A stretch of 64,000 bases of DNA from Amycolatopsis vastitatis. GTDB taxonomy: Bacteria > Actinomycetota > Actinomycetes > Mycobacteriales > Pseudonocardiaceae. The stretch spans positions 62,001-126,000 of the forward strand of contig NZ_NMUL01000039.1 in NCBI RefSeq assembly GCF_002234595.1. The letters run 5' to 3'. Under the pieces are notes generated by a model. It was not told the DNA's origin. It did not search any database and worked only from the letters and a program-made list of their open reading frames with translations. Positions 16,649 through 25,257 of this stretch are shown piece after piece. The position numbers and the translations under genes are program-made. The first letter of the stretch is position 1; every line of letters starts with the position of its first letter.

Positions 16649-18283
16649 TCACAGCAACTTGGTGCGCAGCACCTTCCCGGTCGCGTTGCGCGGCAGCTCG
16701 TCGAGGAACTCGACGTCCCGCGGCACCTTGTAACGGGCCAGGTTGGCCTTGACGTAGTCGCGGATTTCGTCGGCCTCGAGGTCGGCACCTTCGGCTCGCA
16801 CCACGAACGCCTTCAGCCGTTGCCCGAACTCGGGGTCCTCGACGCCGATCACCGCCGCCTCGATCACGTCTTCGCGTTCGACCAGCAGGTTCTCCACCTC
16901 GATCGGGAACACGTTCTCGCCGCCGGAGACGATCATCTCGTCGTCGCGGCCGTCGATGAACAGCAGGCCGTCCTCGTCGAAGTGGCCGACGTCGCCGCTG
17001 GAGAGCAGGCCGTCGATGATCTCCTTGTGGCGGCCGTCGGTGTAGCCGCCGAAGCTGAGCCCGCTACCGACGAACACGCGGCCGGTCACGTGCGGCTCGG
17101 TGATCTTCCGGCCTTTTTCGTCGTACAGCGCCACCTTGCAGCCGACCGGCGCGCGGCCGACCGTGCCCGGCGCCTTCGCCCAATCCTCCGGCGTCGCGAC
17201 GGTCGCCACCGCGACCTCGGTCGAGCCGTAGAGGTTGTGCACGACCGGGCCGAACGCCTCGTTCGCGCGGTTGCCGAGATCCGGCGACAGCGCCGAACCG
17301 GCGACGAAGATGATCCGCAGCGACGACGTGTCGTACTTCTCGCGGACGTCCTTCGGCAGGTCGACGATGCGCTGCAGCATGGTCGGCACCAGCACGAGCG
17401 CGGTGCAGCGGTACTCGGCGACGCCGCGCAGCGCTTCTTCGGGGTTGAACTTGCGGCGCATCACGACCTTCGAGCCGAGCGCGAAGGACAGGATGAACTG
17501 GGACAGCCCGGTGCCGTGGAACAGCGGCGCGCCCATGTAGGTGGCCTCGTTGGACCGCAGCGGGATCCGGTCGAGGAACTGCGCCGACGCGAGCGCGGAG
17601 GTGTGCGGGCGCGGCGCTCCCTTCGGCGTGCCGGTGGTGCCGCTGGTCAGCAGGACGAACCCACCCGGCTTGGCCGGCGCGGGCCACGGCCGGTCGTCGG
17701 TGCTGGCGATGATCTCGTCGAGCACCGGGACGGTCCGGTCGGTCAGGTCGGTGCCGGGGTCGACCCAGGCGAGGTAGCGGTCGACGCCGTCCGGGATCGC
17801 GTCGAGGAGGCCGGTGAACTCCTGGTCGTAGACGAGCGCTGTGACGCCTTCGCGCTTGGCGACATCGGCCAGCTGGGGCTTCGCGAAGCCGGTGTTCATC
17901 AGCAGCAGGCGGACGCCGAGCTTGCCGGACGCGGCCATCGTGAGCACCAGGCCGCGGTGGTCGCGGCACAGCGCGGCGACGACCTGGCCGGGCCGGATGC
18001 CGCGCTCCGACCACGCCCTGGCCAGCGCGTTCGACTGGTCGTCCAGCTGCTTGTAGGTGAGCGGGCCGAGCTCGTCGACGATGCCGACGGCGGCCGGGTC
18101 ACGGCGCGCGGAGATGTGGTTGGCGCCGGCGAACGGGCCGTACTTCCGCAGCGCGACCAGCGAGCGCACCCCCTCGTCGAGCCGGGGGAAGGGGACGAGA
18201 CCCGCCCGCCGCATCACGTCGACGCTGCGGGCCGTCTCGGCCACCTTGTCCGCCACCTGCGTGGCGAGCGCGACCAGGCTCAT
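16649..18283 (-). CDS. Long-chain acyl-CoA synthetase (FadD12-like)
   Basis: A 544-residue adenylate-forming acyl-CoA ligase. Motifs are LLTSGTTGTPKGAPRPH (P-loop, about residues 211-227), LYGSTEVAVAT (A5), a GDVGHFDEDGLLFIDGRDDE stretch (A7/A8), GGENVFPIEVEN and the catalytic lysine in PRNATGKVLR near the C-terminus. The N-terminal 60 residues before the core are typical of the actinobacterial FadD12 group. It activates fatty acids for degradation or lipid synthesis. Chain-length preference cannot be read from sequence. It is transcribed alone, divergent from the polymerase gene. Confidence 0.92.
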   Translation of the reverse strand: MSLVALATQVADKVAETARSVDVMRRAGLVPFPRLDEGVRSLVALRKYGPFAGANHISARRDPAAVGIVDELGPLTYKQLDDQSNALARAWSERGIRPGQVVAALCRDHRGLVLTMAASGKLGVRLLLMNTGFAKPQLADVAKREGVTALVYDQEFTGLLDAIPDGVDRYLAWVDPGTDLTDRTVPVLDEIIASTDDRPWPAPAKPGGFVLLTSGTTGTPKGAPRPHTSALASAQFLDRIPLRSNEATYMGAPLFHGTGLSQFILSFALGSKVVMRRKFNPEEALRGVAEYRCTALVLVPTMLQRIVDLPKDVREKYDTSSLRIIFVAGSALSPDLGNRANEAFGPVVHNLYGSTEVAVATVATPEDWAKAPGTVGRAPVGCKVALYDEKGRKITEPHVTGRVFVGSGLSFGGYTDGRHKEIIDGLLSSGDVGHFDEDGLLFIDGRDDEMIVSGGENVFPIEVENLLVEREDVIEAAVIGVEDPEFGQRLKAFVVRAEGADLEADEIRDYVKANLARYKVPRDVEFLDELPRNATGKVLRTKLL

Positions 18284-18424
18284 CCAGGCACCTCCGTTGC
18301 TGCAGGGAAAGAGCCCACGCCGACGGCGGGCGTACCGGCGGTATGGGGGCTACTGGAGAGTAAACCAACCGGGCCGGATGCGCACCCGGCGCTTTTTGTC
18401 GGTGGTGGTCGGCATGATGTCTTC

Positions 18425-20113
18425 GTGCAGGTGATCGCGGGGCGGGAGGAGGACGGGAGCTTCACCGTGCACACGCCGTCGTCGACGGCGACCGGGCTCG
18501 ACGAGGCGGGTTTCGCGGCGCTGGCCAGGGAGCTGGAGGCCGCGCAGGAGCCGCGGTGGGTGTTCCCCTCGGTGGAAGGGACGTACCCGGTGCTGATGGC
18601 GGCCGGGCTGCGGGTGCGCCGTTGCCACGACCTCGCGCTGGCGGAGGGGCTGCTGCTGGCGTACGAGGGCCTAGACGGGCAGTCGCGGAGCCTGCGGGCG
18701 GCCTGGGCCAGGGCGAACGGCGAGGAACCGCCCGAGGATTCGGCGGACGTCGAACTGGCGCAGCCGACGCTGTTCGAAACCCGCGTGCCGACGCTGCCCG
18801 AGGGCGTGCCGGTGGTCACGGCCGCGCGGCGCGTGCTGGCGGAGCAGGAGCGCCGGGTGGCCGCGGCCGAGCACCCGGACCGGTTTCGGCTGCTGCTGGC
18901 CGCGGAGTCGGCGAGCGCGCTGGCCGCGGCGGAGATGTCGGCCGACGGGCTGCCGTGGCGGGCCGACGTGCACGAGGCGCTGCTGGCATCGCGGCTGGGG
19001 CCGCGCGTGCCGGCCGGGCAGCGGCCGAAGGCCCTGGTGGAGCTGGCGGCGAAGATCAGCGAGGCGTTCGGCGGGCGGCCGGTCAACCCGGACTCGCCGC
19101 CGAGCGTGGTCCGGGCGCTGGCCCGCGAGGGGATCGAGGTGACGGCGGCGCGGAAGTACCTCCTCAAGGGCACCGACCACCCCGCGGTCGGGCCGTTGCT
19201 GGAGTACAAGGAGCTGTCGCGGCTGTTCGCCGCGAACGGCTGGGCGTGGCTCGAGGAGTGGGTCACCGACGGCCGGTTCCGGCCGCACTACGTCGTCGGC
19301 GGGGTGGTGTCCGGGCGGTGGGCCAGCCGCGGCGGCGGGGCGCTGCAGATCCCGAAGGTGCTGCGGACGTGCGTGCGCGCGGACCCGGGCTGGAAGCTGG
19401 TGGTGGCCGACGCGGCCCAGCTGGAACCCCGGGTGCTGACGGCGTTGTCGGGCGACCGGCGGCTGGCCGGCGTCGCGGCGGCGACGGACCTGTACGCGCG
19501 GCTGGGCGAAGCGCTGTTCTCGGGTGCCCGCTGGGTGCCGGCCGCGGACGACGACCGTGACGACCGCGCCCGGGCGAAGATCGCGATGCTCTCGGCGATG
19601 TACGGCGGCACCTCCGGCGAGGCGGGGCCGCTGCTGGGCCTGCTGCGGCAGCGTTTCCCGGACGCGGTGTCCTATGTGGAGCGAGCGGCCCAGGCTGGTG
19701 AGCGCGGCGAACGAGTCCGGTCCCGGCTGGGCCGCACGTCTCCCGCGCCCTCTGCGGCTTGGCGGGCGTTGACCGGCGGCTTGGCTTCGGACGAAGCCGG
19801 GGAGCTGAAGGCCCGCCGGGCGTCGCGCGGCTGGGGCCGGTTCACCCGCAACTTCGTGGTCCAGGCGAGCGCGGCCGACATGACGGCGGTGATGCTGGCG
19901 ACGTTGCGCCGTCGCCTCCCCGCACCGGCCCACCTGGTCTTCTTCCAGCACGACGAGGTCATCGTCCACACCCCGGCCGAGCTGGCCGAGGCAGTCACTC
20001 AGTCCATTGTGGACTCGATGGACGAGGCGGCGAAGCTGCTGTTCGGGCCGGCCTGCCCGGTCCGCTTCCCCTTGCACATCGCCCCGGTCGACACCTACGC
20101 CGACGCGAAGTAG
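18425..20113 (+). CDS. DNA polymerase I-like protein (actinobacterial exonuclease/polymerase family)
   Basis: A 562-residue family A polymerase without a 5' nuclease domain. The polymerase part has motif A as VVADAAQLEPRVLTAL (about residues 326-341), the motif B fingers region RAKIAMLSAMYGGTSG (about 380-395), and motif C FFQHDEVIVHT with the second catalytic Asp (about 506-516). The N-terminal 180 residues occupy the proofreading domain position, but I see no exo I DxE motif, so 3'-5' exonuclease activity is doubtful despite the usual family name. The GTG start has no strong Shine-Dalgarno. Such proteins occur beside the normal PolA in actinobacteria and may serve repair; the role is unsettled. 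Confidence 0.85.
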   Translation: MQVIAGREEDGSFTVHTPSSTATGLDEAGFAALARELEAAQEPRWVFPSVEGTYPVLMAAGLRVRRCHDLALAEGLLLAYEGLDGQSRSLRAAWARANGEEPPEDSADVELAQPTLFETRVPTLPEGVPVVTAARRVLAEQERRVAAAEHPDRFRLLLAAESASALAAAEMSADGLPWRADVHEALLASRLGPRVPAGQRPKALVELAAKISEAFGGRPVNPDSPPSVVRALAREGIEVTAARKYLLKGTDHPAVGPLLEYKELSRLFAANGWAWLEEWVTDGRFRPHYVVGGVVSGRWASRGGGALQIPKVLRTCVRADPGWKLVVADAAQLEPRVLTALSGDRRLAGVAAATDLYARLGEALFSGARWVPAADDDRDDRARAKIAMLSAMYGGTSGEAGPLLGLLRQRFPDAVSYVERAAQAGERGERVRSRLGRTSPAPSAAWRALTGGLASDEAGELKARRASRGWGRFTRNFVVQASAADMTAVMLATLRRRLPAPAHLVFFQHDEVIVHTPAELAEAVTQSIVDSMDEAAKLLFGPACPVRFPLHIAPVDTYADAK

Positions 20114-20153
20114 CTCTTATCGTTCTCACATCCGGCGGTGGTGCGCTGGGGGG

Positions 20154-20888
20154 ATGGAACCCGTGCTGGCCGCCGAGCGGCTCACGAAACGGTACGGCCC
20201 GCGCGTCGCCGTGGACCAGCTGAGCTTCAGCGCGCACGCCGGGGAGATCCTCGGGCTCCTCGGCCCGAACGGTGCCGGGAAGACGACCACGATCCGGCTG
20301 CTGACGACGATCCTCACCCCGACCGGCGGCACCTTCTCGGTCGCCGGGGTGCCGTCGACGGAACCCGCCGAAATCCGCCGCCGCGTCGGCGTGCTGCCCG
20401 AGAGCGCGGGCTACCCGGCGCAGGAGACCGGCTGGGAGTACCTCCGTTACCACGGCCGGCTTTTCGGCCTCGACGCCCGCGCCGCCGGTGAGCGCGCCGA
20501 ACGGCTGCTCGGCGAGGTCGGCCTCGCCGACCGGGCCCGGACGCGGATCGCGTCCTACAGCCGCGGCATGCGCCAGCGGCTCGGCATCGCCCGCGCGCTG
20601 GTCAACGAACCCGCCGCACTGTTCCTGGACGAGCCCACCCTCGGCCTCGACCCCGCCGGGCAAGCCCGGATCCTCGACCTCGTAAGGGACGTCGCGCGGC
20701 GCAGCGGCGCCGTCGTCGTCCTCAGCACGCACACCCTGCACGAGGTGGAGCAGCTGTGCACGCACGTGCTGATCCTCCACCGGGGCAAGGTCCTGATGAC
20801 CGGCACGCCCGAAGACGTCACGCGGCAGGCCGGTGCGGACCGGCTCGCCGACGCGTTCCTCGTGATGACCGGGGAGGCGGCCGGATGA
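20154..20888 (+). CDS. ABC transporter ATP-binding protein
   Basis: A 244-residue ATPase of the ABC-2/drug-export class. Walker A GPNGAGKTTTIR (about residues 37-48), the signature YSRGMRQRLGIARAL (about 136-150), Walker B ALFLDEPTLGLDP and the H-loop STH are all intact. It starts with ATG at 20154. Its stop overlaps the permease ATG as ATGA, so the two are coupled. The direction is presumably export; the substrate is unknown. Confidence 0.95.
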   Translation: MEPVLAAERLTKRYGPRVAVDQLSFSAHAGEILGLLGPNGAGKTTTIRLLTTILTPTGGTFSVAGVPSTEPAEIRRRVGVLPESAGYPAQETGWEYLRYHGRLFGLDARAAGERAERLLGEVGLADRARTRIASYSRGMRQRLGIARALVNEPAALFLDEPTLGLDPAGQARILDLVRDVARRSGAVVVLSTHTLHEVEQLCTHVLILHRGKVLMTGTPEDVTRQAGADRLADAFLVMTGEAAG

Positions 20889-21658
20889 GCGCCCGGGTCG
20901 TGGCCGCGCAGGAGGCGCGCGACCTGTGGCTGAGCGGGCGGGCGCCGTGGCTGCTGTTCGCGTTCAGCCTGCTGGTCAGCGCGATCACGTACTTCACGGC
21001 GATCGACCAGACGCTGAACTTCCTGGAGCACCGGGAAGCCGTGAACTTCACGCTGCAGATCGCGGTCGGCGTCGGCGTCCTCGTGACGCTGGTGGTCAGT
21101 GCCGACGGCATCAGCGGCGAACGCGAACGCGGCACGCTCGAATGCCTCCTGCTCACCCCGGTCCCGCGGCGGTCGATCCTGCTCGGCAAGCTCGTCGCCG
21201 CGCTTTCGGTGTGGTTCGGCGCCTTCGTCGTCACGGTGCCCTACATCTGGGTGCTCGGGAACGGTGTTTCGCTGGTGGTCGGCGCGCTCGTGCTCGCCCT
21301 GACCGTCGGCACCCTGCTCGCCGCCGGGCTGGCCGCGGCGGGCCTGCTGATCAGCTCGGTGTCCGGCGGCAACAAGGCCAGCCTGGCGATCAGCCTGTTC
21401 CTGCTGCTCGCGCTGTTCGCGCCGACGCAGCTGCCCGGCGGGCTGCCGCGCGGCTGGTTCTTCGACGTGCTGACCCGGGCCAACCCGGTCGCGTCCGGGC
21501 TGCACTACGTCGGCCTGGTGCTGGTGGGCGGGCACGCCTGGACGCGGGATCTCGGCTACCTCGTGTCCCCGGTTGCCCTCCTCGCGCTGGCCACGGCCGT
21601 GCTGACCGCGTGGAGCCCGCGGCTGGTCCGGCTGTTCCCGGGGGTGCGGGCGGCATGA
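20885..21658 (+). CDS. ABC-2 type permease
   Basis: A 257-residue membrane protein with about six transmembrane helices. Examples are LLFAFSLLVSAITYFTAI, LQIAVGVGVLVTLVV, LVAALSVWFGAFVVTVPYI and LISSVSGGNKASLAISLFLL. The cytoplasmic ERERGTLECLLLTPV stretch is the hallmark of ABC-2 permeases of the Gld/Nos type. It pairs with the upstream ATPase and overlaps the downstream secreted protein gene by four bases (ATGA). Confidence 0.92.
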   Translation: MSARVVAAQEARDLWLSGRAPWLLFAFSLLVSAITYFTAIDQTLNFLEHREAVNFTLQIAVGVGVLVTLVVSADGISGERERGTLECLLLTPVPRRSILLGKLVAALSVWFGAFVVTVPYIWVLGNGVSLVVGALVLALTVGTLLAAGLAAAGLLISSVSGGNKASLAISLFLLLALFAPTQLPGGLPRGWFFDVLTRANPVASGLHYVGLVLVGGHAWTRDLGYLVSPVALLALATAVLTAWSPRLVRLFPGVRAA

Positions 21659-22164
21659 CGAAGACACTCCTTCTCGTGGCGGGCCTGCTGTTCGCGTTGG
21701 CCTCGCCCGCGGCCGCCGCCGACGTGAGCTTCGACCGGGCCGCCGTCGCGATGTCCGTCGGCGAGCGGGTGACACTCGCGAGCACGATCAGCAACCCCGG
21801 TGCCGGACCGAGCGGGCAGATCCTCGCCCACCTCAACGTCGTCAGCCTCACCGACAGCGTGTACGTCGACCCGGAGGACTGGTCGTCGGAGCGCAGCCAG
21901 GTGATCGAGGACCTCGGGCCCGGCGAAGCCCGGACGTTGAGCTGGCCGATCCAGGCCGTCGACGCCGGCAGTTTCGCCGTCTACGTCGTGCTGCTGCCGG
22001 ACACCGGCCGGGGGCCGCTGGTGGTGAGCCCGCCGGTGCACCTCGACGTCGCCGGGAAACGGACGCTCGACGCCGGCGGCGCGCTTCCGGTGGTGCTCGT
22101 GGTGCCGGTGCTGCTCGGCCTCGGCGCGGGCGCGATCCGGTATCGACGGGCGAGAAACCGCTGA
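21655..22164 (+). CDS. Secreted or membrane-anchored Ig-like protein in ABC operon
   Basis: A 169-residue protein with a signal peptide (MTKTLLLVAGLLFALASPAAA), a single beta-rich domain resembling a COG1470/NEW3-type Ig fold (VGERVTLASTISNPG, LGPGEARTLSWPIQAVDAGS) and one C-terminal transmembrane helix followed by RYRRARNR. It should sit outside the membrane, attached by that helix. Coupling to the ABC permease suggests it helps that exporter at the cell surface. I do not recognise a named function. Confidence 0.75.
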   Translation: MTKTLLLVAGLLFALASPAAAADVSFDRAAVAMSVGERVTLASTISNPGAGPSGQILAHLNVVSLTDSVYVDPEDWSSERSQVIEDLGPGEARTLSWPIQAVDAGSFAVYVVLLPDTGRGPLVVSPPVHLDVAGKRTLDAGGALPVVLVVPVLLGLGAGAIRYRRARNR

Positions 22165-22184
22165 TCAGCGGGCTAGACTAAGGA

Positions 22185-22886
22185 ATGCCCGTGACGCCTT
22201 CGGCCGCACGCGTGCTCGTCGTCGAGGACGAGCGCACGGTCGCGGCCGCCCTGGCCGAAGGGCTGCGGCACGACGGGTTCGCCGTCGAGACGGCCGGGGA
22301 CGGGCTGGTCGCGCTCGACCTCGGCCTGAACGGCCGGTACGACCTGATCGTGCTCGACCTGATGCTGCCTGGGCTCGCCGGGTTCGACCTGTGCACGCGG
22401 TGGCGGGCGGCCGGGATCGGCACGCCGGTGCTGGTGCTGACCGCGCGCGACGGCGAGCAGGACCAGGTGCGGGCGCTGACCCTCGGCGCGGACGACTACC
22501 TGCCCAAGCCGTTCTCCTACCGCGTGCTGCTGGCGCGGCTGCGGGCCCTGCTGCGCCGGACCGGGCCGCGGGACGCGACGAGCCTGGCCGCGGGCGACCT
22601 CGTCCTCGACCGGGCGGCGCGCACGTGCCGCCGCGGCACGGCGGCGATCGACCTGACGCCGCGCGAGTTCGCGCTGCTGGAACTGCTGATGTCCCGGCCG
22701 GGGCGGGTGGTGCCCAAGGCGTTCGCCCTGGAACGGGTCTGGGACGGCGTCCTGGCCGCCGGCGAGACGAACGTGCTGGAGGTCTACATCGGCTACCTGC
22801 GGCGCAAGGTCGACCTGCCGTTCGGGCGGCACGCGATCGGCACCGTCCGCGGCACCGGCTACCGGCTCGATCCCGATGGCGGTTAG
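22185..22886 (+). CDS. OmpR/PhoB-family response regulator
   Basis: A 233-residue two-domain regulator. The receiver (about residues 8-122) has the VVEDE acidic pair, the phospho-acceptor Asp in LIVLDLMLPG and the conserved Lys in YLPKPFSYR. The C-terminal winged helix (about 135-230) contains LTPREFALLELLMSRPG and a NVLEVYIGYLRRKVD recognition helix. A -10-like TAGACT (22174-22179) ends five bases before the ATG and no separated Shine-Dalgarno exists, so translation is probably leaderless. It overlaps the sensor kinase gene by 11 bases; the pair may control the adjacent ABC exporter. Confidence 0.95.
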   Translation: MPVTPSAARVLVVEDERTVAAALAEGLRHDGFAVETAGDGLVALDLGLNGRYDLIVLDLMLPGLAGFDLCTRWRAAGIGTPVLVLTARDGEQDQVRALTLGADDYLPKPFSYRVLLARLRALLRRTGPRDATSLAAGDLVLDRAARTCRRGTAAIDLTPREFALLELLMSRPGRVVPKAFALERVWDGVLAAGETNVLEVYIGYLRRKVDLPFGRHAIGTVRGTGYRLDPDGG

Positions 22887-24210
22887 GCGGCTGGGCACGG
22901 TCCGGGTCCGGCTGACCGTGCTGGCGGTGCTCGTCGTGGGGCTCGGCCTGCTGGCCGGCGGCGCGGTCGTCGTCACGCTGGTCCGGCAGAACCTCACGGT
23001 CAACGCCGAAAACCTGGCGCGGCAACGGGCTCACGACACGGCTGCCGAGGTGGCCGCCGCCGGGACGGGACGCGTGCCGCTCGGGGCCGCCCTGGTCCAG
23101 GTCGTCGACCGGAGTGGCCGGGTGGTCGCGGCGGGGACGGCACTGGCCGGGCGCGGCCCGCTGCTGCCGGGGTGGCCGGACGGTTCGGGGCCGGCGATCG
23201 TCGAAAACCCGGGCATCGAGGAGGACCACGACTACACGGTCGCGGGCGTGACGGTGACCGCCGGCTCCGGCTCGCTGGCCGTCTACGCGGCGAGTTCGCT
23301 GGACCCGGCCGCCGAGGCCGTGGACGCGACGACGTCGGCGCTGGCGGTCAGCTCACCGGTGCTGCTGGCGGGGATCGCGGCGCTGGCGTGGCTGCTGGTG
23401 GGACGGGCACTGCGGCCGGTCGAGGCGATCCGCCACGAGGTGGCCGGGATCGGCGCCGGCGAGCTGGCCCGGCGGGTGCCCGAACCGGCGACCGCGGACG
23501 AGGTCGGCCTGCTCGCCCGGACGATGAACGCGATGCTCGGCAGGCTGCAGTTCTCGGCCGAGCGGCAGTCCCGGTTCGTCGCCGATGCCGCGCACGAGCT
23601 GCGGAGCCCGGTGGCGGGCATGCTGGCCCGGCTGGAGGTCGGCCTGGCCCACCCGGACCGGACGGACTGGCCGCGGCTGGCGCGGGACACCCACCAGGAA
23701 GCCGCACGGCTGGCCGCCGTCACGGACGAGCTGCTGACTCTGTCCAAACTGGACTCTTCATCAGGTGCCACGGGGCCGGTCGACCTGGACGAGCTCGTGC
23801 TCGCCGAGACGGAGTCGCTGAGCGCACGCGGGAAGGTGCGGGTCGGGCTTTCGCCGTTCACCCCGGCGCGGCTGCCGGGCCGGGCGGGCGAGCTGCGACG
23901 GCTGATCCGCAACCTGCTGGACAACGCCGAGCGGCACGCGACGTCCCGGGTGACGGTCGGCTTGTCCACTGAGGACGGTCACGCGGAGCTGGTGGTGACC
24001 GACGACGGGGCGGGGATTCCGCCCGCGGACCGCGAGCGCGTGTTCGCGCGGTTCAGCCGCCTCGACGCGGCCCGAACCCGCGACGACGGCGGCACGGGCC
24101 TCGGGCTGGCGATAGTCCGCGAAGTCGCGACCGGCCACGGCGGCTCCGCCTGGGTGGCCGACTCCCCCGGCGGCGCCGAGGTCCACGTCCGCCTGCCCCG
24201 TGAGACCTGA
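22876..24210 (+). CDS. Sensor histidine kinase (HAMP, HisKA, HATPase)
   Basis: A 444-residue membrane kinase. A first transmembrane helix (about residues 13-38), an extracellular sensor loop of about 115 residues, a second helix (about 155-178) and a HAMP linker (RALRPVEAIRHEV) are visible. The H-box is ADAAHELRSPVAG, the N-box NLLDNAERHATS, G1 DDGAGIPPADRERVFARFSR and G2 GGTGLGLAIVREVA. It phosphorylates the OmpR-type partner encoded just upstream. The gene ends two bases before an 83-bp palindromic repeat that separates it from a convergent lipoprotein gene. Confidence 0.95.
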   Translation: MAVRRLGTVRVRLTVLAVLVVGLGLLAGGAVVVTLVRQNLTVNAENLARQRAHDTAAEVAAAGTGRVPLGAALVQVVDRSGRVVAAGTALAGRGPLLPGWPDGSGPAIVENPGIEEDHDYTVAGVTVTAGSGSLAVYAASSLDPAAEAVDATTSALAVSSPVLLAGIAALAWLLVGRALRPVEAIRHEVAGIGAGELARRVPEPATADEVGLLARTMNAMLGRLQFSAERQSRFVADAAHELRSPVAGMLARLEVGLAHPDRTDWPRLARDTHQEAARLAAVTDELLTLSKLDSSSGATGPVDLDELVLAETESLSARGKVRVGLSPFTPARLPGRAGELRRLIRNLLDNAERHATSRVTVGLSTEDGHAELVVTDDGAGIPPADRERVFARFSRLDAARTRDDGGTGLGLAIVREVATGHGGSAWVADSPGGAEVHVRLPRET

Positions 24211-24211
24211 G

Positions 24212-24294
24212 CGCCCCAATGTGGCGTTCGGTGCGTCCAACGCACCCAATGTGGCGTTCGGTGCGTCAGACGCAACCAACGCCACATTGGGGCG
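24212..24294 (+). repeat. 83-bp interspersed palindromic element, copy A
   Basis: A perfect 17-bp outer stem, CGCCCCAATGTGGCGTT with AACGCCACATTGGGGCG, encloses two smaller hairpins (GGTGCGT-CCA-ACGCACC and a TGCGT-type hairpin). An internal copy of the left arm (CCAATGTGGCGTT) could compete for the right arm. It starts right after the kinase stop, between convergent genes. Closely related copies lie at 40404 and (inverted) 55366. Probably a terminator-like RNA structure or a mobile miniature element. Confidence 0.85.
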
Positions 24295-24312
24295 TTTGGG
24301 CGCCGCGGGACG

Positions 24313-25257
24313 TCAGGGGCCTTGCAGGGGAGCCGAGTTCTTGTAGATCGGGTGGGTGGCGCGGCCGTGCTGGTCCAGCTTGCGGGTCTCCTCGCGGGCC
24401 TTCGCCAGCTCAGCCGGGCTCAACGTCGTCCGCTCGACCAGCACCAGCGTCTCCCCCTCGGGGTCGCCGACCGCTTCCACGCGGACGTTGCCGATGCCCG
24501 GGGCGTACGACTTGCGCTGGACGCCGGAATCCGGGGCCAGCGGGCTGCGCTCGTCCACCACCCGGACCTGGTCGTAGCAGCCCAGCGGGACGCACGTCTT
24601 GTCCGCGGCCTTGACGTCCTTGGCGCAGTCCAGGAACTCGACGTCCGGCGACGAGCCCTGCAGCACCTCCGGCGTGCCGAGCTGCACCTTCGCCGGGACC
24701 TGGATGCCCGCCTCCGCGCGGGACAGCCCGGCGATCCACGTGCTCGGCGCGCCGCTGAACTTGCCGCCCTTGTACTCCTCCGGGTACTCGCCGAAGTTCC
24801 ACACGTTGCCGCCGTCGTCCTGGGCGAAGAACGCCAGCTCCGCTTCCGACACCGTGTTCTTGTCGGTGTCGACGTCCCAGGTGACGAGGTTCGGGACCCC
24901 GTCGATCACCTTGGTCAGGTCGGTGACCGTGAACGTGATCCGGTGCGGCAGCACGCCGCCGCCGCGGTTGGCTCGGCCTTCCATGACCATCCGGGTCCCC
25001 GGCACGAGCGGCATCCACTGGCCGGTGATCTTCGTCGGCTGCGAGAACACGCGCGGGTCCAGTGCCGGGATGTGCACCGGCCCGCACGTCGGCACCGCGA
25101 CCGCGGGCTGCACGGTGGCGGACGTCGAAGGAGCAGGAGCCACCCGGGAAGTGCTGGACGGCGAAGGCGACGCCGGTGGCGCGGAAGGCGTCGTCCCGCA
25201 CCCGCTCACCACGAGCAGCGGGCCGACCGTGAGAAGGCTAAACGTGCTGCGGCGCAT
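24313..25257 (-). CDS. Secreted lipoprotein of unknown function at the end of the RND operon
   Basis: A 314-residue lipoprotein. The signal peptide ends in the lipobox VVSGC (Cys 20), followed by a Ser/Pro/Thr-rich linker (about residues 21-50), then a large beta-rich extracytoplasmic domain with four or more cysteines (CGPVHIP, FLDCAKDV, KTCVPLGCYD). ATG at 25257 overlaps the end of the second RND pump gene by 20 bases, so it is co-transcribed. It could be an accessory or substrate-binding protein of the efflux system. No named family recognised. Confidence 0.78.
   Translation of the reverse strand: MRRSTFSLLTVGPLLVVSGCGTTPSAPPASPSPSSTSRVAPAPSTSATVQPAVAVPTCGPVHIPALDPRVFSQPTKITGQWMPLVPGTRMVMEGRANRGGGVLPHRITFTVTDLTKVIDGVPNLVTWDVDTDKNTVSEAELAFFAQDDGGNVWNFGEYPEEYKGGKFSGAPSTWIAGLSRAEAGIQVPAKVQLGTPEVLQGSSPDVEFLDCAKDVKAADKTCVPLGCYDQVRVVDERSPLAPDSGVQRKSYAPGIGNVRVEAVGDPEGETLVLVERTTLSPAELAKAREETRKLDQHGRATHPIYKNSAPLQGP

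Noticed and set aside
13985..20113. A plus-strand open frame of over 2000 codons across the LuxR-type and acyl-CoA synthetase genes
   Set aside because: It is antisense to well-recognised proteins and is Arg/Gln/Val/Asp-rich, as expected for a third-frame reading in high-GC DNA; only its end, from 18425, is a real polymerase gene.
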